DNA of 64,000 bases, from NCBI GenBank assembly GCA_943846715.1, contig OX044356.1:186001-250000 (forward strand), given 5' to 3'. Made by a program: the position numbers and the translations under genes. The notes below the pieces were generated by a model, which was not told where the DNA came from, searched no databases, and saw only the letters and a program-made list of their open reading frames with translations. Origin of the DNA: TMED14 sp002378565 (GTDB taxonomy: Bacteria > Bacteroidota > Bacteroidia > Flavobacteriales > Schleiferiaceae). Each line of letters starts with the position of its first letter. Within the stretch, counting starts at the first letter, position 1. Below, one piece after another: positions 34,317-43,525 of this stretch.

Positions 34317-35221
34317 GTTGGCTCGATTTTCTCCACCACACGAAGTTTGGCACTTCGCGCTCTGGGGTTGATGGCAATTTCCTCTTGGCTAGCGACCAAA
34401 GGCTTCCTTGTGATTCGATCAAAGATTTCATAGCGCCTGCCATGGTCATCTCTGGCTGCTTCGCCTTCCAGCACGCCTTCTTTGAAAAAGCGTTTGACGC
34501 GACGATCCTCTAGGCTGTGGTAGGACATCACAACATAGCGTCCACCAGTCTTGAGCAGGTTGGAGCCATCCACTAGCAGGCTGTCAAGCACAGCCAGCTC
34601 ACGGTTGACTGCAATGCGTATGGCTTGAAATACCTGTGCGGGTAGCTTCTTGCCTCGAGGCCCCTTACCTAAGGGCTGAAGGCATTCGTACAAGTCCTCG
34701 GTCCATGTCATCTGGCCGGCGTCTCTGGCTTGAATGATGACTGTTGCCACCCGTCCAGCTTGATGCACGTCACCAAATTCGCGAAGGGTCTGTGCCAGTT
34801 GCTCCCATGTCACAGTTTCTAACCACTCTCTGGCACCAGGTCCCGATTGCGGGTTCATGCGCATGTCAAGCTCAGCGTGATGTCGAAAGGAGAAGCCTCT
34901 GCTGCCCTCATCAAGTTGGTGACTGCTTACCCCAAGGTCAGCAAGGATGCCATCGACGGCTGTCACCTTGTGCAGGCGCAGTATCCGTGTGATGTGCTCA
35001 AAATTGAAAGGGAGCAGTTGAAAACGGGCATCATCGGGTGCGTTCTTGCTGGTTTCGGGGTCCTGATCAAAGCCAAACAACTTACCCTCAGGCCCCAGCT
35101 GATCTAGAATGGCTCGACTGTGTCCGCCTCCGCCAAATGTGGCGTCGACATAAATGCCATGGGGTTGTATATGGAGGTGTTGGATGCAGGCGTCGAGCAG
35201 GACAGGGTCATGGTAGGTCAT
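34307..35221 (-). CDS. rsmH: 16S rRNA (cytosine1402-N4)-methyltransferase RsmH
   Basis: 304-residue SAM-dependent methyltransferase acting on C1402 in the ribosomal P site. Motifs are YHDPVLLDACI, VDATFGGGGHSRAIL (SAM loop), GILADLGVSSHQLDEGSRGFSF and the late VMSYHSLEDRRVKRFFK. Length is normal. It is second in the division cluster, overlapping mraZ by fourteen bases. Confidence 0.97.
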   Translation of the reverse strand: MTYHDPVLLDACIQHLHIQPHGIYVDATFGGGGHSRAILDQLGPEGKLFGFDQDPETSKNAPDDARFQLLPFNFEHITRILRLHKVTAVDGILADLGVSSHQLDEGSRGFSFRHHAELDMRMNPQSGPGAREWLETVTWEQLAQTLREFGDVHQAGRVATVIIQARDAGQMTWTEDLYECLQPLGKGPRGKKLPAQVFQAIRIAVNRELAVLDSLLVDGSNLLKTGGRYVVMSYHSLEDRRVKRFFKEGVLEGEAARDDHGRRYEIFDRITRKPLVASQEEIAINPRARSAKLRVVEKIEPTWG

Positions 35222-35681
35222 CGTGCGCTTCCCCTTGATTGCCCATGACGTCCTCCGCCAGGGCTGCGATGTCTACGTCATCGCGATTCAACTCTTTCTC
35301 GTAATCTGCTTCATTCCAGATCTCTATGCCCATCGTTGTGGCTGAAAAAACGATGCCTTCGGTTAAGTTGGCATGTCTCAATAGGTCTTTAGGAATTAGA
35401 ATTCTGCCCGCTGCATCCATATCAATCAGTTTCACGCCAGCGTGAAATAGACGAACAAAATCTGCGTTTTTCTTAACAAATCGATTCAGTTCCCCCACTT
35501 GGTCAGAGACCTTTCTCCATTCCGCCTGGCTGTGCAATTCCAAGCAATGACTGAATATGCTGCGCTTGATGATGAAGCCACCCTCACCCAATGCAAGGAG
35601 TTGGCGCTTCAACCCTATGGGGAGAGAAGCGCGACCCTTTGTGTCGAGTTTGCATGCGTAGACGCCGATGATGGAGCTCAT
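35208..35681 (-). CDS. mraZ: Transcriptional regulator MraZ
   Basis: 157-residue protein with two SpoVT/AbrB-like half-domains. In studied bacteria MraZ forms ring oligomers that bind repeats before its own gene and regulate the dcw operon. The two conserved elements are LDTKGRASLPIGLKRQL near residue 13 and MDAAGRILIPKDLLRHA near 88. It heads the division cluster. Three GTGGGA boxes lie 40 to 66 bases upstream of its ATG, which is direct sequence support for autoregulation. Confidence 0.96.
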   Translation of the reverse strand: MSSIIGVYACKLDTKGRASLPIGLKRQLLALGEGGFIIKRSIFSHCLELHSQAEWRKVSDQVGELNRFVKKNADFVRLFHAGVKLIDMDAAGRILIPKDLLRHANLTEGIVFSATTMGIEIWNEADYEKELNRDDVDIAALAEDVMGNQGEAHDDLP

Positions 35682-35704
35682 GTTCTAGTTCTGATGAATT
35701 ACCT

Positions 35705-35747
35705 CAAAATTACCGGAGTGTTCCCACATTATCCCACTTCTTCCCAC
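35705..35747 (-). promoter_or_regulatory. dcw promoter with three MraZ boxes
   Basis: On the minus strand three GTGGGA repeats occur exactly ten bases apart (complements at 35721-35727, 35731-35737 and 35741-35747). They are followed by TAATTTTG, an exact TAnnTTTG box, at 35712-35705. The boxes cover the -33 region, so bound MraZ would block polymerase. The repeat type and spacing match known MraZ operators. Confidence 0.85.
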
Positions 35748-35887
35748 TTTTGTTGAAAACTTTCGGAAAAATAGCAATGAAAAGCCACTCAAACCCTTGC
35801 TGTTATTGACTTGAAGGGTTGTTGTTTACAAGGTGGTTTGCAAGGCAGGCCCTATAGGGCGTATCTTCGCCGCCTAAACCGGACTAC

Positions 35888-36661
35888 ATGAGCGATTTCA
35901 CCTTGCATCACGAAGAAAAATTTGAATTCCTGCTTGAAGGCACTGGCCCCCCCCTCATCTTTCTTCATGGCTTGATGGGAAACCTGAGCAACTTTGCTGA
36001 CCAGATTCGATTTTTTGCTGATAACGGCTATGAAGTAAATATGCCAAAGTTGCCACTGTACAGCCTGCCACTACACCAATCCACCGTCAAGCACTTGACC
36101 CTATTTTTGAAAGAATTTGTGGATCACCGTGGTCTGGATCAAGTCGTTTTGATTGGCAATTCTCTTGGTGGTCATATTGCTTTGATGTACCAGACCTTGT
36201 TCCCTAAATCTACCCTAGGTATCGTTCTCGCTGGCAGTTCAGGCTTGTATGAATCAGCCATGGGTGGCTCATTCCCTCGACGAGGAGATAGGGAGTACAT
36301 CGCAGAAAAGGTGCGTGACGTCTTTGAAGTGAAGTCAGTGGCCACGGAAGAGTTGATTGATCTCGTTTTTGAAACGGTTGGTAATCGCATGAAAGCATTG
36401 AAAACTTTGTCTATTTCTAAAAGCGCCATCCGTCACAATATGACTGATGAATTGAAAAGCCTTAAGGCAGAGGCATGCATTATTTGGGGCCGTCAGGACA
36501 CGGTCACACCACCAGATGTGGCAAAGAAATTCCATGATTTGCTGCCAAATTCAGAGCTGCATTGGATTGATAAATGTGGCCATGCGGCCATGATGGAACA
36601 TCCTGAGACGTTCAATGACATCTTATTGACATGGCTAAACAAGCTCCACAAGCAGGACTGA
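35888..36661 (+). CDS. Alpha/beta-fold hydrolase
   Basis: 257-residue cytoplasmic hydrolase without signal peptide. It has the oxyanion-type FLHGLMG, nucleophile elbow IGNSLGGHIAL, acid in WGRQDTVTPP, and histidine in DKCGHAAMMEHPE, a complete Ser-Asp-His triad. Members cleave varied esters or act in menaquinone or aromatic pathways; no substrate can be assigned. It is divergent from mraZ and overlaps engB downstream by 31 bases. A TATCTTCG box (35862-35869, one mismatch) is a plausible promoter. Confidence 0.9.
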   Translation: MSDFTLHHEEKFEFLLEGTGPPLIFLHGLMGNLSNFADQIRFFADNGYEVNMPKLPLYSLPLHQSTVKHLTLFLKEFVDHRGLDQVVLIGNSLGGHIALMYQTLFPKSTLGIVLAGSSGLYESAMGGSFPRRGDREYIAEKVRDVFEVKSVATEELIDLVFETVGNRMKALKTLSISKSAIRHNMTDELKSLKAEACIIWGRQDTVTPPDVAKKFHDLLPNSELHWIDKCGHAAMMEHPETFNDILLTWLNKLHKQD

Positions 36662-37278
36662 ACATCAAGGCAAGTTTCATCAAATCCTCAGCTCGCAATG
36701 AAGAGTGTCCGGATTTGCATGTGCCTGAGTATGCATTCATTGGTCGATCTAATGTGGGGAAGTCATCTTTGATTAACCGATTGGTAGGGAATAAATACCT
36801 AGCTAAAATCTCAGGACGACCGGGCAAGACCCAGCTAATTAACCATTTTTCCATTGAGGATGGGCAATGGGCCTTGGTGGATTTACCTGGCTATGGCTAC
36901 GCGAAGGTGAGCAAGATTCAACGAACAGAATTCAGCCGAATGATTGCCTATTACCTGCGCAACAGGAAAAATTTAGTCAACGTGTTTGTTTTGGTAGATG
37001 GTCGCCACGAACCCCAGAAATTGGATTTAGCATTCGTCAAAAAATTGGGCAATTGGGGCATTCCTTTCTCCATCGTTTTCACCAAGATGGATAAACTGTC
37101 AAATTCTGATTCTGGCAAGAATCAAGCCTTGATGAATAGCACTTTGTTGAAGGAATGGGACAATTTGCCACCCATGTTTTTGACCTCAGCAGAGTCTGGC
37201 TTAGGTCGAAGTGACCTGTTGGCTTACATCAACAAACTCAACGGGGAGATTGGTCCTCATCTGAAGAAAACAAGCTGA
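36631..37278 (+). CDS. engB: Ribosome biogenesis GTPase EngB (YihA/YsxC)
   Basis: 215-residue GTPase needed for 50S assembly. G motifs appear in order: FIGRSNVGKSSLINRL, GKTQLINHF, VDLPGYGYAKVS and FTKMDKLS. The ATG at 36631 overlaps the hydrolase gene by 31 bases, which is long for coupling, but no later ATG fits the conserved N-terminus better. Its 3' end overlaps the convergent gldC by 41 bases. Confidence 0.95.
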   Translation: MAKQAPQAGLNIKASFIKSSARNEECPDLHVPEYAFIGRSNVGKSSLINRLVGNKYLAKISGRPGKTQLINHFSIEDGQWALVDLPGYGYAKVSKIQRTEFSRMIAYYLRNRKNLVNVFVLVDGRHEPQKLDLAFVKKLGNWGIPFSIVFTKMDKLSNSDSGKNQALMNSTLLKEWDNLPPMFLTSAESGLGRSDLLAYINKLNGEIGPHLKKTS

Positions 37279-37591
37279 GTTTGTCGGCAAAATGAGCCGC
37301 ATAATCTCTCAAGTCTTCTGCCATCTTTTTTTCATCTGTCGATCGCTCCAGGCCATCTGCCATAGCTAGCAGGGTTTGGTGGTAGAAACGCTTCATGTCC
37401 TCCACCTGCATGCCCTTGGTCCACAAGTCGATGCGTAAAGTGTCCTTTGCCTTAGCATCCCATACGCTGAGCATGAAGGCATCAGCTTCGGCTTTTTCAA
37501 CGCCACCATCCGGTGCTGACCAGCTCATGGATTCGGGTACATGGTTCTCGTCAACTGTGACATCAAGGGTGATTTGTGATTGCTTGCTCAT
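37238..37591 (-). CDS. gldC: Gliding motility protein GldC
   Basis: 117-residue cytoplasmic protein that improves gliding in Flavobacterium and appears to act with the lipoprotein GldB. Sequence resembles GldC throughout: LDVTVDENHVPESMSWSA, GGVEKAEADAFMLSVWDAK and TLRIDLWTKGMQVEDMKRF. It is downstream of gldB with a nine-base gap, the arrangement known from Flavobacterium. Its 3' end overlaps the convergent engB. Confidence 0.93.
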   Translation of the reverse strand: MSKQSQITLDVTVDENHVPESMSWSAPDGGVEKAEADAFMLSVWDAKAKDTLRIDLWTKGMQVEDMKRFYHQTLLAMADGLERSTDEKKMAEDLRDYAAHFADKLSLFSSDEDQSPR

Positions 37592-37600
37592 GGGATCAGT

Positions 37601-38584
37601 TTATGGCCGGTAGGCGGATTGTTGAAGCAGTTGATTGTCATCGACGGATTGGGTGATGGCAATCAAGGATAGGTCGGCATGTTCACGCCAATGGGATTGA
37701 AGGATGCGCCAGCCAAGCCACGAGCCCACTCGGCCAGGGATTTCACCATCCATGGTGCTTCCCAGTTTACTGAAGGGTGCGGGCTGTATCAACTTGCGTT
37801 TGAGGTCTGGAGAGCTGTTGTAGAGCCAGCGTTCTTGCATGAAGGTGGACCAGATATCCCTTTCATGGTTTTCAAGGAAGGCACGTTGTTCAGGGCCGAC
37901 CCCTAACCACCGGTAGGCGGCATCTTCCCCTAAAACGGCATGCAGGACCATCAGGTACCGGCCTTCATGCAACATGGCATTGATCAGATCGGTGCCATTG
38001 GCCTGAGATGGGAGGAAGGCAGAGGCCCATTGGGCAACAATTTGCGCCATGGCCATATCAGGGTGATGGCGACTTGCTAAATAGCGTTCTTCTTTGTCAT
38101 ACAGCGGATGCTCTGCACCAAGGTATTGATCCCAAGGAAGGAACACCACCCCGTCACCAATCAAGATGGCATGATTTTCTGCCTGGCTGACCCAAGTATA
38201 CACGTATGTGGTGCCTCTGATTGGCCCCGTCCAATGCGTCAGACGTGCAAAGGCCTCATGCAAGTCGGCATCCCAATCAGCCAATGCAGGCCGGGATTTG
38301 ATCACGTCCTGGTAAAGGCTTTGCACTGTTTCGCTCAGTAAGTAGGGGGGAAAGTTGCTTTCCCATTCCGCCTCAAACAACAGGGGATGATTGGGTGCCA
38401 TGTGGTTCAATTGCGCCATCATGGTGATGGAATCTAGTCCTAGTACCGAATCAGCAAAGTGCACGATCTGCAATTTATCGCTGGGGAAGTCCAGGTTGTC
38501 AACCTGCCAGGGTTCTGTCTGGCAACTGCTGCTCAGCATAGCGGTCAATCCGGCAATCAGAATTACTTTAGATGGTGCATTCAT
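37601..38584 (-). CDS. gldB: Gliding motility lipoprotein GldB
   Basis: 327-residue lipoprotein required for gliding in Flavobacterium; its biochemical role is not settled. I chose the ATG at 38584 because MNAPSKVILIAGLTAMLSSSC gives a lipobox with C21; upstream ATGs would read through the nadE start. Family features include LFEAEWESNFPPYLLS, YTWVSQAENHAILIGDGVVFLPWDQYLG, a metalloprotease-like MLHEGRYL stretch and the C-terminal GRVGSWLGWRIL. It forms an operon with gldC. Its promoter box TATCTTTG overlaps the region just before nadE. Confidence 0.92.
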   Translation of the reverse strand: MNAPSKVILIAGLTAMLSSSCQTEPWQVDNLDFPSDKLQIVHFADSVLGLDSITMMAQLNHMAPNHPLLFEAEWESNFPPYLLSETVQSLYQDVIKSRPALADWDADLHEAFARLTHWTGPIRGTTYVYTWVSQAENHAILIGDGVVFLPWDQYLGAEHPLYDKEERYLASRHHPDMAMAQIVAQWASAFLPSQANGTDLINAMLHEGRYLMVLHAVLGEDAAYRWLGVGPEQRAFLENHERDIWSTFMQERWLYNSSPDLKRKLIQPAPFSKLGSTMDGEIPGRVGSWLGWRILQSHWREHADLSLIAITQSVDDNQLLQQSAYRP

Positions 38585-38593
38585 ATCAGTCCC

Positions 38594-38601
38594 CAAAGAT
38601 A
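38594..38601 (-). promoter_or_regulatory. -7 box of gldBC
   Basis: TATCTTTG on the minus strand, an exact TAnnTTTG match, nine bases before the gldB ATG. Only 25 bases separate gldB from the divergent nadE, so the two promoters must overlap. Confidence 0.6.
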
Positions 38602-38609
38602 TTGTCCCT

Positions 38610-39425
38610 ATGACCAATCCCGACTCCATTGTAAGCCATATCACCAGTTGGCTGATAGCCTATGCCAGCAAGGCTGGCGCCAAGGGCTTTGTGTTAGGCG
38701 TTTCCGGTGGTGTGGATTCTGCTTTGACCGCCCACCTTTGCGCCCTTACAGGGCTAGAATTGCGATTGATGGAGCTGCCAATCCATCAACCCCCAAGCCA
38801 TGTTCAACGCGGCAAGGACATGATGGATACCCTTTGCGGTAAGCATGCACAGGTCACATCCCGCTGCGTGGACTTGACAGATTTGTTTGACCAGCATTTG
38901 GAAGCATTGAATCTGCCATCAGGTCGATTGACAGAGCTGGCCTTGATCAACACCCGGGCAAGGCTGCGCATGACGACCCTTTATGCTGAAGCGCAAGCTC
39001 ATGGCTTGCTTGTCGTTGGCACGGGAAACAAGGTGGAGGATTTTGGTATTGGCTTTTACACCAAATACGGTGATGGTGGTGTGGATTTGAGCCCCATTGC
39101 AGACTTGACCAAGTCAGAGGTTCAAGCATTGGCCCGATTCGTTGGTGTACCAGTAGCTATTTTAACAGCAGCACCCTCCGATGGGCTCTGGGATGATGGT
39201 CGAAGCGATGAAATGCAAATCGGAGCCAGCTACCCAGAATTGGAATGGGCCATGGCACGATGTGAAGCCATGGGATGGCAAGCTAGTCAACCCGTTGAGC
39301 CATTGATGGCAGGCGATGATCTCAGCGATAGGCAGCGTGAGGTGCTAGCTATTTACTGCCGGATGCATGCAGCCAATCAGCATAAAATGCAGCCAATTCC
39401 TATCTGCGTGATCCCCGACAAATAG
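38610..39425 (+). CDS. nadE: NAD+ synthase, ammonia-dependent type
   Basis: 271-residue enzyme that amidates nicotinic acid adenine dinucleotide to NAD+. The ATP-pyrophosphatase loop is LGVSGGVDSALTAHL; VGTGNKVEDFGIGFYTKYGDGGVDLSPIADLTK is the substrate loop region and contains the usual conserved residues. No glutaminase domain, so it would use ammonia. I chose the ATG at 38610 (MTNPDSIVSHI); the longer open frame reads back through gldB and has no family match. Divergent from gldB. Confidence 0.94.
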   Translation: MTNPDSIVSHITSWLIAYASKAGAKGFVLGVSGGVDSALTAHLCALTGLELRLMELPIHQPPSHVQRGKDMMDTLCGKHAQVTSRCVDLTDLFDQHLEALNLPSGRLTELALINTRARLRMTTLYAEAQAHGLLVVGTGNKVEDFGIGFYTKYGDGGVDLSPIADLTKSEVQALARFVGVPVAILTAAPSDGLWDDGRSDEMQIGASYPELEWAMARCEAMGWQASQPVEPLMAGDDLSDRQREVLAIYCRMHAANQHKMQPIPICVIPDK

Positions 39426-39430
39426 CAGGG

Positions 39431-41047
39431 TTATTTATTGGCAGGGCTCACCCACAAAGGGTTGCCTGTGCAGGCAGACGGTGAGGCGATGCCAATCACC
39501 TTACTCAAGGTTGGTGCGATATCCCGAATGTAGGCGCGCTCATTGTGCATGGCCTGTGGGTTGAATGCCTTGCCCATGAAAATCAATGGGACATGGCTGT
39601 CATAATGGTAGCCTGACCCATGGGTTGTGCCTGTGGGGCCATAGGCTAAATGCCCAGGCTTCAACGCGTAGAACACTTGACCACTTCGCTTATCTGACCC
39701 ATTGCGACGAAGCTGAGCATAGGGGTCTGGGGACAAGCGGATTTCCTCCCATGTCCATGCTTCTGCGATGGCGGGGTGACCTAAGATGGCATTGCGAACT
39801 GCCACAGCAAGATCCTTTTCTCTGCTGCTGAGGTAAATCTGATCATTGGATAGGTTCAGAACCTTGTCGTTGTCAATGCCAGCTTGATGCATCAAGACAC
39901 GCAATTCAGCTTCCAAATCTGCTGGTGCCCACAACTCAGCGGGAAAGCCATCAGCCTTTGCTTGCATGGGGTTGTCAGAAGCACCGTGGTCTGCAGTGAA
40001 GGTGACCAGGTAGTTGCCCTTGCCAATCAGCAAGTCCAACGATTCAAACAAATGTTTCAAATCAAGGTCCAACCGCAAGTACATGTCCATCACCTCTTGT
40101 GAGCGTGGCCCCATGGCATGCCCCAGGTAATCGGTGGCTGAAAAACTGATGGCTAGCACATCGGTGATGTCATCCTGTCCTAAGCCCTCGGCTTTAACAG
40201 CTACCAGGGCTGCATCAACAAGCAGGGTGTTCCCAGCAGGCGTGGATTTGAATGCCCCGTTGTAGGCGCTTTGCATGGCCTTCAGGTCATACGGGAAAGT
40301 GGCAGATTTCGCGCCCTTTGGGACACGTTCAAAGTCGCTCTGATCCGGTCCAGCTAAGGCATCGTAATGTGAAACATCAAGCAGGCGATCCCAACTGCCC
40401 GTCATGTAGGATGAGGGGTCATGGCTTCGATTGAAGCGCATCATCCACTTTGGTAGGTCATCCATGTAATGGCTGCTGCTGACAAAGCCAGCATCGCTGT
40501 CAATCCAGTAGGCTGCATCACCGTAATGCCCGGCAGCACAGATGGCGCCACGGTCTTTGATAGAAAAAGCAATGACCTTGGCCTTGCCTTGGGTGGCCCA
40601 TTCCAACTCATCCGTCCAGGTGGTTGACCGGATGTTCTTGGGGCTTCGACGGTGCGCATCGCTTGAGGAACCAACAGGGGCCACTTGATCATCTTCCACA
40701 CAGTAAACGCTTCGCTTCAGGCTGGCATCATACCAGTCGTTAGCGATGATCCCATGAAAGCGCGGGTCAGTTCCCGTGTAAATCGTTGCGTGCCCTGGTC
40801 CAGTATAGGTCGGAGCATGGCTATAGTGGGCGTTGATGAAGGACTCGCCTTCTGACATCAAGGTCTGAATGCCGCCGGTGTAGAGGTCTTCAAAGCGCGT
40901 CAGGTAGTCGGCGCGCATTTGATCCACGACGATGGAAACCACCAATTTGGGTGCTTGTGTTGACGCTTCTTGTGTTTGCGCTTGTAGAGATTGAATGGGC
41001 CAAGCAGTTGCTAGGGCAAGGGGAATAAGCCAATGAGATACCTTCAT
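39431..41047 (-). CDS. pafA: PafA-type alkaline phosphatase
   Basis: 538-residue exported phosphatase of the PafA class, a calcium-independent zinc phosphomonoesterase common in Bacteroidota that releases phosphate from organic sources. Signal peptide MKVSHWLIPLALATAWPIQS. First metal ligand in VSIVVDQMRADYL, nucleophile threonine T82 in PTYTGPGHAT, N103 in ANDWYD, and a K164/R166 pair in FSIKDRGA, all matching PafA. Later ligands appear in SATDYLGH and FTADHGAS. Convergent with nadE, six bases apart. Confidence 0.94.
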   Translation of the reverse strand: MKVSHWLIPLALATAWPIQSLQAQTQEASTQAPKLVVSIVVDQMRADYLTRFEDLYTGGIQTLMSEGESFINAHYSHAPTYTGPGHATIYTGTDPRFHGIIANDWYDASLKRSVYCVEDDQVAPVGSSSDAHRRSPKNIRSTTWTDELEWATQGKAKVIAFSIKDRGAICAAGHYGDAAYWIDSDAGFVSSSHYMDDLPKWMMRFNRSHDPSSYMTGSWDRLLDVSHYDALAGPDQSDFERVPKGAKSATFPYDLKAMQSAYNGAFKSTPAGNTLLVDAALVAVKAEGLGQDDITDVLAISFSATDYLGHAMGPRSQEVMDMYLRLDLDLKHLFESLDLLIGKGNYLVTFTADHGASDNPMQAKADGFPAELWAPADLEAELRVLMHQAGIDNDKVLNLSNDQIYLSSREKDLAVAVRNAILGHPAIAEAWTWEEIRLSPDPYAQLRRNGSDKRSGQVFYALKPGHLAYGPTGTTHGSGYHYDSHVPLIFMGKAFNPQAMHNERAYIRDIAPTLSKVIGIASPSACTGNPLWVSPANK

Positions 41048-41057
41048 AGGCGTGAAG

Positions 41058-43022
41058 TTACGATGCAGAGGACGCCAATCGGGTTTCTTGGCTCTTCAAG
41101 TGATTGACGGTGTCCTCCCAGGCAGCAAAGGCCTCCTCAACCTTGCCTTGCAAAACCTCATAATTCTGGTAGTAAGCTGGATCTGCACTGGCTTTCTTGT
41201 AAGCCTCAGCATCGGCTAAAACCTTGTCCATGACATCGAGTTTCTCTTGAAGGGACCCGTAGGCTTCTTCTGCCTTGTCAGCTTGTCGACGAGCCTTGTT
41301 CACAGCCTTTTCGAGATCGCGAAGCTGTGCGCGCTGCTCCTTGTGGCCAATCTTGCCGCTGTCAGCCTTTGCTTGCTGGGCAATCTCTGTCTTTTTGTCC
41401 AATTCCCGCATGCTCTCAAGCTTGCGTTTCTCCAAGAAGTAAGCAATGCCACCAAGGTATTGCTTGGCCTTGCCGTCTTTGAATTCATAGGTCATGTCAG
41501 CCAATCCTTCAAGGAATTCTCTGTCGTGTGAAACCAATATCAATGTGCCATCATACAAATTTAGGGCATCCTTGAGAACATCCTTTGCGACCATGTCTAA
41601 GTGATTGGTTGGCTCATCAAGAATCAGCAAATTCATAGGATTGAGCATCAGCTGACACAAGGCCAGTCGACCTCGTTCTCCACCGGAAAGCACCTTCACT
41701 TTTTTCTCTACATCCTCCTTTTGAAACATGAAATTGCCCAGCAGCTTCCGCACTTGGGGTCTCATGTTTTCAGGGGCAGAATCCTCAATGGTTTGCAAGA
41801 CAGTGAGGTTTCCGTCAAGGACATCTGCTTGATCCTGTGCGTAGTAGGATAGCTTTACCTGATGGCCAAAAACCAACTCTCCCTCATGTTTTAGCGCTTC
41901 AGCCATGATTTTTACAAGGGTGGTTTTGCCTTGGCCATTCTGACCCACAAAGGCTACTTTTTGGCCCCGGCTTAATTCCATGTCTAAGCCCTTCAGCACA
42001 TGCTTCTCTCCATAGTGCTTATGGATGTTTTTCATGTTAACGACCACCTTGCCAGAGTGCGGGGACGGTGGAAATTTGACACGCATTTGTCGCTTGTCCT
42101 CGTCATCCACTGCGATCACATCCATGCGAGCCAACTGCTTAATCAAACTCTGCGCAAAAGCTGCTTTGGATGCTTTGTAGCGGAATTTTTCAATCAACAT
42201 TTTTGTCTGCTTGATTTCTTTGTCTTGATTGAACTTAGCCTGGCGTTGCTTTTCGCGGATTTCCTCCCGAAGCACCAAATACTTGTAGTAGGAGGCGGGG
42301 TAGTCATAGGACTTGCCCATCACGATTTCCAAGGTCCGGTTGGTGGCGTTGTTCAGAAAGGTGCGGTCATGCGACACCAGAATGATTGCCTGAGGGCTTT
42401 CAGATAGGAATTGCTCCAACCAGAGAATGGATTCCAAGTCAAGGTGGTTTGTTGGCTCGTCCAAAAGCAAGAGGTCATTTCTCTGCAGCAGGATTTTTGC
42501 CAACTCAACCCGCATTTGCCAGCCACCAGAAAAGGTGTCAAGACGCTTGTGGAAGTCATCTGCAATGAACCCTAGGCCCATCAAGACCCTTTCCATGTCA
42601 GCTTGGTAGGTGTAGCCACCGATTTGCTGAAAATGTTCCTGTGCCTTGTGGAATCGATCGATCAAGTCCATGTAGCCCTGGGACTCAAAGTCCTCACGTT
42701 GCCCCATCTCTAGGGTCATGCTCTCCATGTCAATTTCAAGCTGCTGGATGTCACCAAAGCTTGTTGCGCATTCATCCCATACGGTTCGCTCCCCCTGAAC
42801 GGGGATATCCTGGGTCAAAAAGCCAATCTTGAAATCTGTTGGCGTGTTGATTTGACCTTGGTCCTGGCTCATTTCACCAGCGATCAGTCTCAACAGGGTA
42901 GACTTGCCAGCGCCATTGCGGCCAACAAGGCCCAATCGCTGACCAGGGGTTACCTGGAATGAAATGTCCTTGAATAGGTCGGTGCCGCCAAATGACAGGC
43001 CAAGTTGGTGTACGCTTAACAT
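41058..43022 (-). CDS. ABC-F family ATPase
   Basis: 654-residue soluble protein with two ABC domains and no membrane segment; ABC-F proteins act on the ribosome. Walker A loops GRNGAGKSTLLRLI and GQNGQGKTTLVKI, signatures DTFSGGWQMRVELA and KVLSGGERGRLALC, Walker B ending LLLDEPTNHLD and LILDEPTNHLD. A basic linker lies between them and a coiled coil at the C-terminus (about 545-640). I chose the ATG at 43022 (MLSVHQLGLSFGG) since a TAnnTTTG box lies six bases before it and would be inside the longer frame. Subfamily not assigned. Confidence 0.94.
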   Translation of the reverse strand: MLSVHQLGLSFGGTDLFKDISFQVTPGQRLGLVGRNGAGKSTLLRLIAGEMSQDQGQINTPTDFKIGFLTQDIPVQGERTVWDECATSFGDIQQLEIDMESMTLEMGQREDFESQGYMDLIDRFHKAQEHFQQIGGYTYQADMERVLMGLGFIADDFHKRLDTFSGGWQMRVELAKILLQRNDLLLLDEPTNHLDLESILWLEQFLSESPQAIILVSHDRTFLNNATNRTLEIVMGKSYDYPASYYKYLVLREEIREKQRQAKFNQDKEIKQTKMLIEKFRYKASKAAFAQSLIKQLARMDVIAVDDEDKRQMRVKFPPSPHSGKVVVNMKNIHKHYGEKHVLKGLDMELSRGQKVAFVGQNGQGKTTLVKIMAEALKHEGELVFGHQVKLSYYAQDQADVLDGNLTVLQTIEDSAPENMRPQVRKLLGNFMFQKEDVEKKVKVLSGGERGRLALCQLMLNPMNLLILDEPTNHLDMVAKDVLKDALNLYDGTLILVSHDREFLEGLADMTYEFKDGKAKQYLGGIAYFLEKRKLESMRELDKKTEIAQQAKADSGKIGHKEQRAQLRDLEKAVNKARRQADKAEEAYGSLQEKLDVMDKVLADAEAYKKASADPAYYQNYEVLQGKVEEAFAAWEDTVNHLKSQETRLASSAS

Positions 43023-43028
43023 GGGTGG

Positions 43029-43036
43029 CAAAAGTA
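43029..43036 (-). promoter_or_regulatory. -7 box directly before the ABC-F gene
   Basis: TACTTTTG on the minus strand, an exact TAnnTTTG match, ending six bases before the ATG at 43022. It argues against the in-frame ATG nine codons upstream. Confidence 0.55.
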
Positions 43037-43135
43037 ACAACCACCCCATGGTTTCAGAGTAAATTTGTGGAAATTCTACCAGACATGCTATTGGGCCTTA
43101 AAATCCCGGTGTAACCAACCAAATACCAGCATACC

Positions 43136-43525
43136 ATGACATCACTTATTGGCAAAGGCAGCAAGCTTTACAGCATCATCAAGGCAAAATGCCCTGCTTG
43201 CCATGAAGGCGAGATGTTCAATGACCCCAACCCTTACCATTTGAAGACACTAGCTGACATGCCATCTCATTGTTCAGTTTGTGATCAAGTCTACGAACCA
43301 GAACCCAATTTTTACTATGGTGCGATGTATGTGTCTTATGCCTACACCGTAGCCATTTCTGTGGCGATCTATGTCATAGCTGCCGTTTTGCTTGGGGTAG
43401 GGATGTGGGAGACCATCATTGTCCTCGGGGTGATTCTGGTTGGCTTCTCTCCCGTGTTATTCAGGATTTCACGCAGTACTTGGCTGAATATCTTTGTCCA
43501 CTTCAAGCCCAAGGCGCAGCGGTGA
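43136..43525 (+). CDS. DUF983 membrane protein
   Basis: 129 residues. An N-terminal zinc-ribbon-like part has CPAC (19-22 region) and CSVC about 28 residues later. Two hydrophobic segments follow (VAISVAIYVIAAVLLGVG and TIIVLGVILVGFSPVLF). This is the DUF983 layout; the function is not established, though some members lie near cytochrome oxidase genes. The 3' end overlaps the convergent FAD oxidoreductase gene by 23 bases. Confidence 0.88.
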   Translation: MTSLIGKGSKLYSIIKAKCPACHEGEMFNDPNPYHLKTLADMPSHCSVCDQVYEPEPNFYYGAMYVSYAYTVAISVAIYVIAAVLLGVGMWETIIVLGVILVGFSPVLFRISRSTWLNIFVHFKPKAQR

